From positions 1 to 6,207 of the forward strand of contig CAJKFC010000103.1 in assembly GCA_905199135.1 (NCBI GenBank): a DNA stretch of 6,207 nucleotides, read 5' to 3'. The DNA is from an uncultured Eubacteriales bacterium. Its GTDB lineage: Bacteria > Bacillota > Clostridia > Oscillospirales > Butyricicoccaceae. The position numbers and the translations under genes are program-made. Within the stretch, counting starts at the first letter, position 1; each line of letters starts with the position of its first letter. The notes beneath the pieces were generated by a model. That model was given only the letters and a program-made list of their open reading frames with translations, did no database searches and was not told the DNA's origin. Shown in pieces: positions 5,526-6,207 of this stretch.

Positions 5526-5554
5526 AGTATATCATGTAAACTGCGCAGCATCAA
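5526..5554 (-). promoter_or_regulatory. Sigma-A promoter of the membrane-anchored protein gene
   Basis: On the minus strand, TTGATG (5554-5549) and TATACT (5531-5526) are separated by 17 bases. The start codon region follows about 29 bases downstream of the -10 box. It points away from the rRNA promoters. Confidence 0.75.
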
Positions 5555-5708
5555 GCAAATTGCAGATAACATGGGGAAAAGCGCAGCGGAGATATAAGGA
5601 AATAGTGTAAAAGTTTGAAGAGATATACCATATATGGTGTTACAGAGGGCAAAAGGGAGCTGAAAGTAATAAAATGGTGAAAAATGCAAAAAAATAAGGG
5701 AAAAAGTA
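5555..5708. other. Spacer between divergent promoters, with a 12-bp palindrome
   Basis: No gene is visible in this AT-rich spacer between the leftward promoter and the first rRNA promoter. ACCATATATGGT at 5627-5638 is a perfect 12-bp palindrome, large enough to be a dimeric repressor site but also possible by chance. No -35/-10 pair with good spacing is seen here. Confidence 0.4.
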
Positions 5709-5738
5709 TTGACAAAGCGCCCGTCGGTGTGGTAATAT
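5709..5738 (+). promoter_or_regulatory. rRNA operon promoter P1
   Basis: The -35 TTGACA (5709-5714) and -10 TAATAT (5733-5738) are 18 bases apart. This is the farthest upstream of four tandem promoters, and its -10 and spacing depart the most from consensus. Confidence 0.75.
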
Positions 5739-5787
5739 AGACAAGCTATCACGGAGTGAGCAGAAAGTTAAGAGAAAGAAAAAGTAC

Positions 5788-5816
5788 TTGACAGGAAGGC
5801 TCGGATGTGATAGAAT
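5788..5816 (+). promoter_or_regulatory. rRNA operon promoter P2
   Basis: The -35 TTGACA (5788-5793) and -10 TAGAAT (5811-5816) are 17 bases apart, with TG at 5807-5808 just upstream of the -10. An A-rich run (about 5768-5785) directly before the -35 could act as an UP element. Confidence 0.85.
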
Positions 5817-5854
5817 ACAAAAGATACCGAAACGCGAAAGCAGCTTGAAAAGAT

Positions 5855-5945
5855 CTTGAAAAAAGATGTTGACAAGAGCTTCCGGGTGTGGTATAATAAT
5901 CAGGCTGTCGAGGTGAGTGAAGCGCTTGAAAAAAGTGCTTGACAA
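5855..5945 (+). repeat. Duplicated promoter module (P3 and P4)
   Basis: The 21-base blocks at 5855-5875 and 5925-5945 agree at 18 positions. Each contains CTTGAAAAAAG followed by TTGACAA. They are exactly 70 bases apart, which suggests that P3 and P4 arose by duplication of one promoter unit. Confidence 0.7.
5869..5897 (+). promoter_or_regulatory. rRNA operon promoter P3
   Basis: Perfect TTGACA (5869-5874) and perfect TATAAT (5892-5897) are 17 bases apart. CTTGAAAAAAG (5855-5865) just upstream is repeated in front of P4. Confidence 0.92.
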
Positions 5946-5967
5946 AGTGAAGACAGTGTGATATAAT
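5939..5967 (+). promoter_or_regulatory. rRNA operon promoter P4
   Basis: Perfect TTGACA (5939-5944) and perfect TATAAT (5962-5967) are 17 bases apart. It is the promoter closest to 16S rRNA, with a start point near 5974 and a transcribed leader of about 175 bases. Confidence 0.93.
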
Positions 5968-5973
5968 AAAGTT

Positions 5974-6148
5974 CCTGCCAATGAGGCAGCGACAAAGTAC
6001 CTTGTAAATTAAACAACACAACTATGAAAGACCCTGAAATGAAATTGAGTTTCAAGTGGAAACACTTGAGTACACAAAGAAAATTGTCAGATAACTGACA
6101 GCTAAGAATCAACTCTAGGTTTGAAGCCGTTAAGGCTTTAGATACAAT
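5974..6148 (+). other. Pre-16S rRNA leader with a series of hairpins
   Basis: This is the transcribed leader removed during rRNA maturation. Perfect stems are visible in order: CTGCC/GGCAG (5975-5979/5985-5989), CAAGTG/CACTTG with a GAAA loop (6053-6058/6063-6068), TGTCAG/CTGACA (6085-6090/6095-6100) and AAGCC/GGCTT (6124-6128/6134-6138). The stretch at 5998-6017 (TACCTTGTAAATTAAACAAC) resembles the conserved boxA-like sequence found in Firmicutes rRNA leaders and spacers, which would support antitermination. That match is from memory and loose. There is no T-run, so none of the hairpins looks like a terminator. Confidence 0.7.

Positions 6149-6207
<59 letters not shown>

Noticed and set aside
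5627..5638. ACCATATATGGT as an operator
   Set aside because: The palindrome is perfect but isolated: it lies away from all promoters and has no second copy in the window, so I keep it only as a note.
5522..6112. Several overlapping minus-strand frames of 70-113 codons across the rRNA promoter region
   Set aside because: They run through four promoters and the rRNA leader, lack ribosome binding sites and are rich in Phe/Leu/Ser from A-rich DNA read backwards.

Overview
The window looks like chromosomal DNA from a low-to-moderate GC Gram-positive bacterium, most likely a gut-type Clostridia (Oscillospirales/Ruminococcaceae-like). The reasons are strong AGGAG-type ribosome binding sites, textbook TTGACA-17-TATAAT promoters, a T-box leader, a lipoprotein-type MetQ, and the 5' end of a Firmicutes-like 16S rRNA at the right edge. 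The lineage is an inference; only 59 bases of 16S are present.

Layout. Bases 1-553 hold no believable gene. They carry an intergenic repeat: hairpin-rich DNA bounded by the 10-bp inverted repeat GTAGGGAACG / CGTTCCCTAC (82-441), with an internal tandem duplication of about 104 bases. A second, 80-bp member of the same family lies at 3711-3790. A perfect promoter at 554-582 starts a T-box leader (about 589-877) whose specifier triplet reads AUG (Met). It ends in a terminator that competes with the antiterminator. Behind it is metN-metI-metQ (905-3074), a complete methionine ABC importer. Its ATPase is short and lacks the usual C-terminal methionine-sensing (NIL) domain. Transport is therefore probably controlled through tRNA-Met charging rather than by allosteric transinhibition.

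The operon ends at a hairpin (3079-3102) that also serves the converging minus-strand gene. Three separately transcribed minus-strand genes follow: a small four-helix membrane protein of unknown function (3106-3507), an M42-family metallo-aminopeptidase (3813-4871), and a membrane-anchored protein of unknown function (5012-5497) whose stop codon sits inside its own terminator hairpin.

The right end (5709-6207) is the control region of a ribosomal RNA operon on the plus strand. Four tandem sigma-A promoters are spaced 70-81 bases apart, followed by a leader with several perfect hairpins and then the start of 16S rRNA at about 6149. I see no phage, CRISPR, transposase or defence genes. The less ordinary parts are the inverted-repeat-bounded intergenic elements, the Met T-box paired with a NIL-less MetN, and the four-promoter rRNA array.
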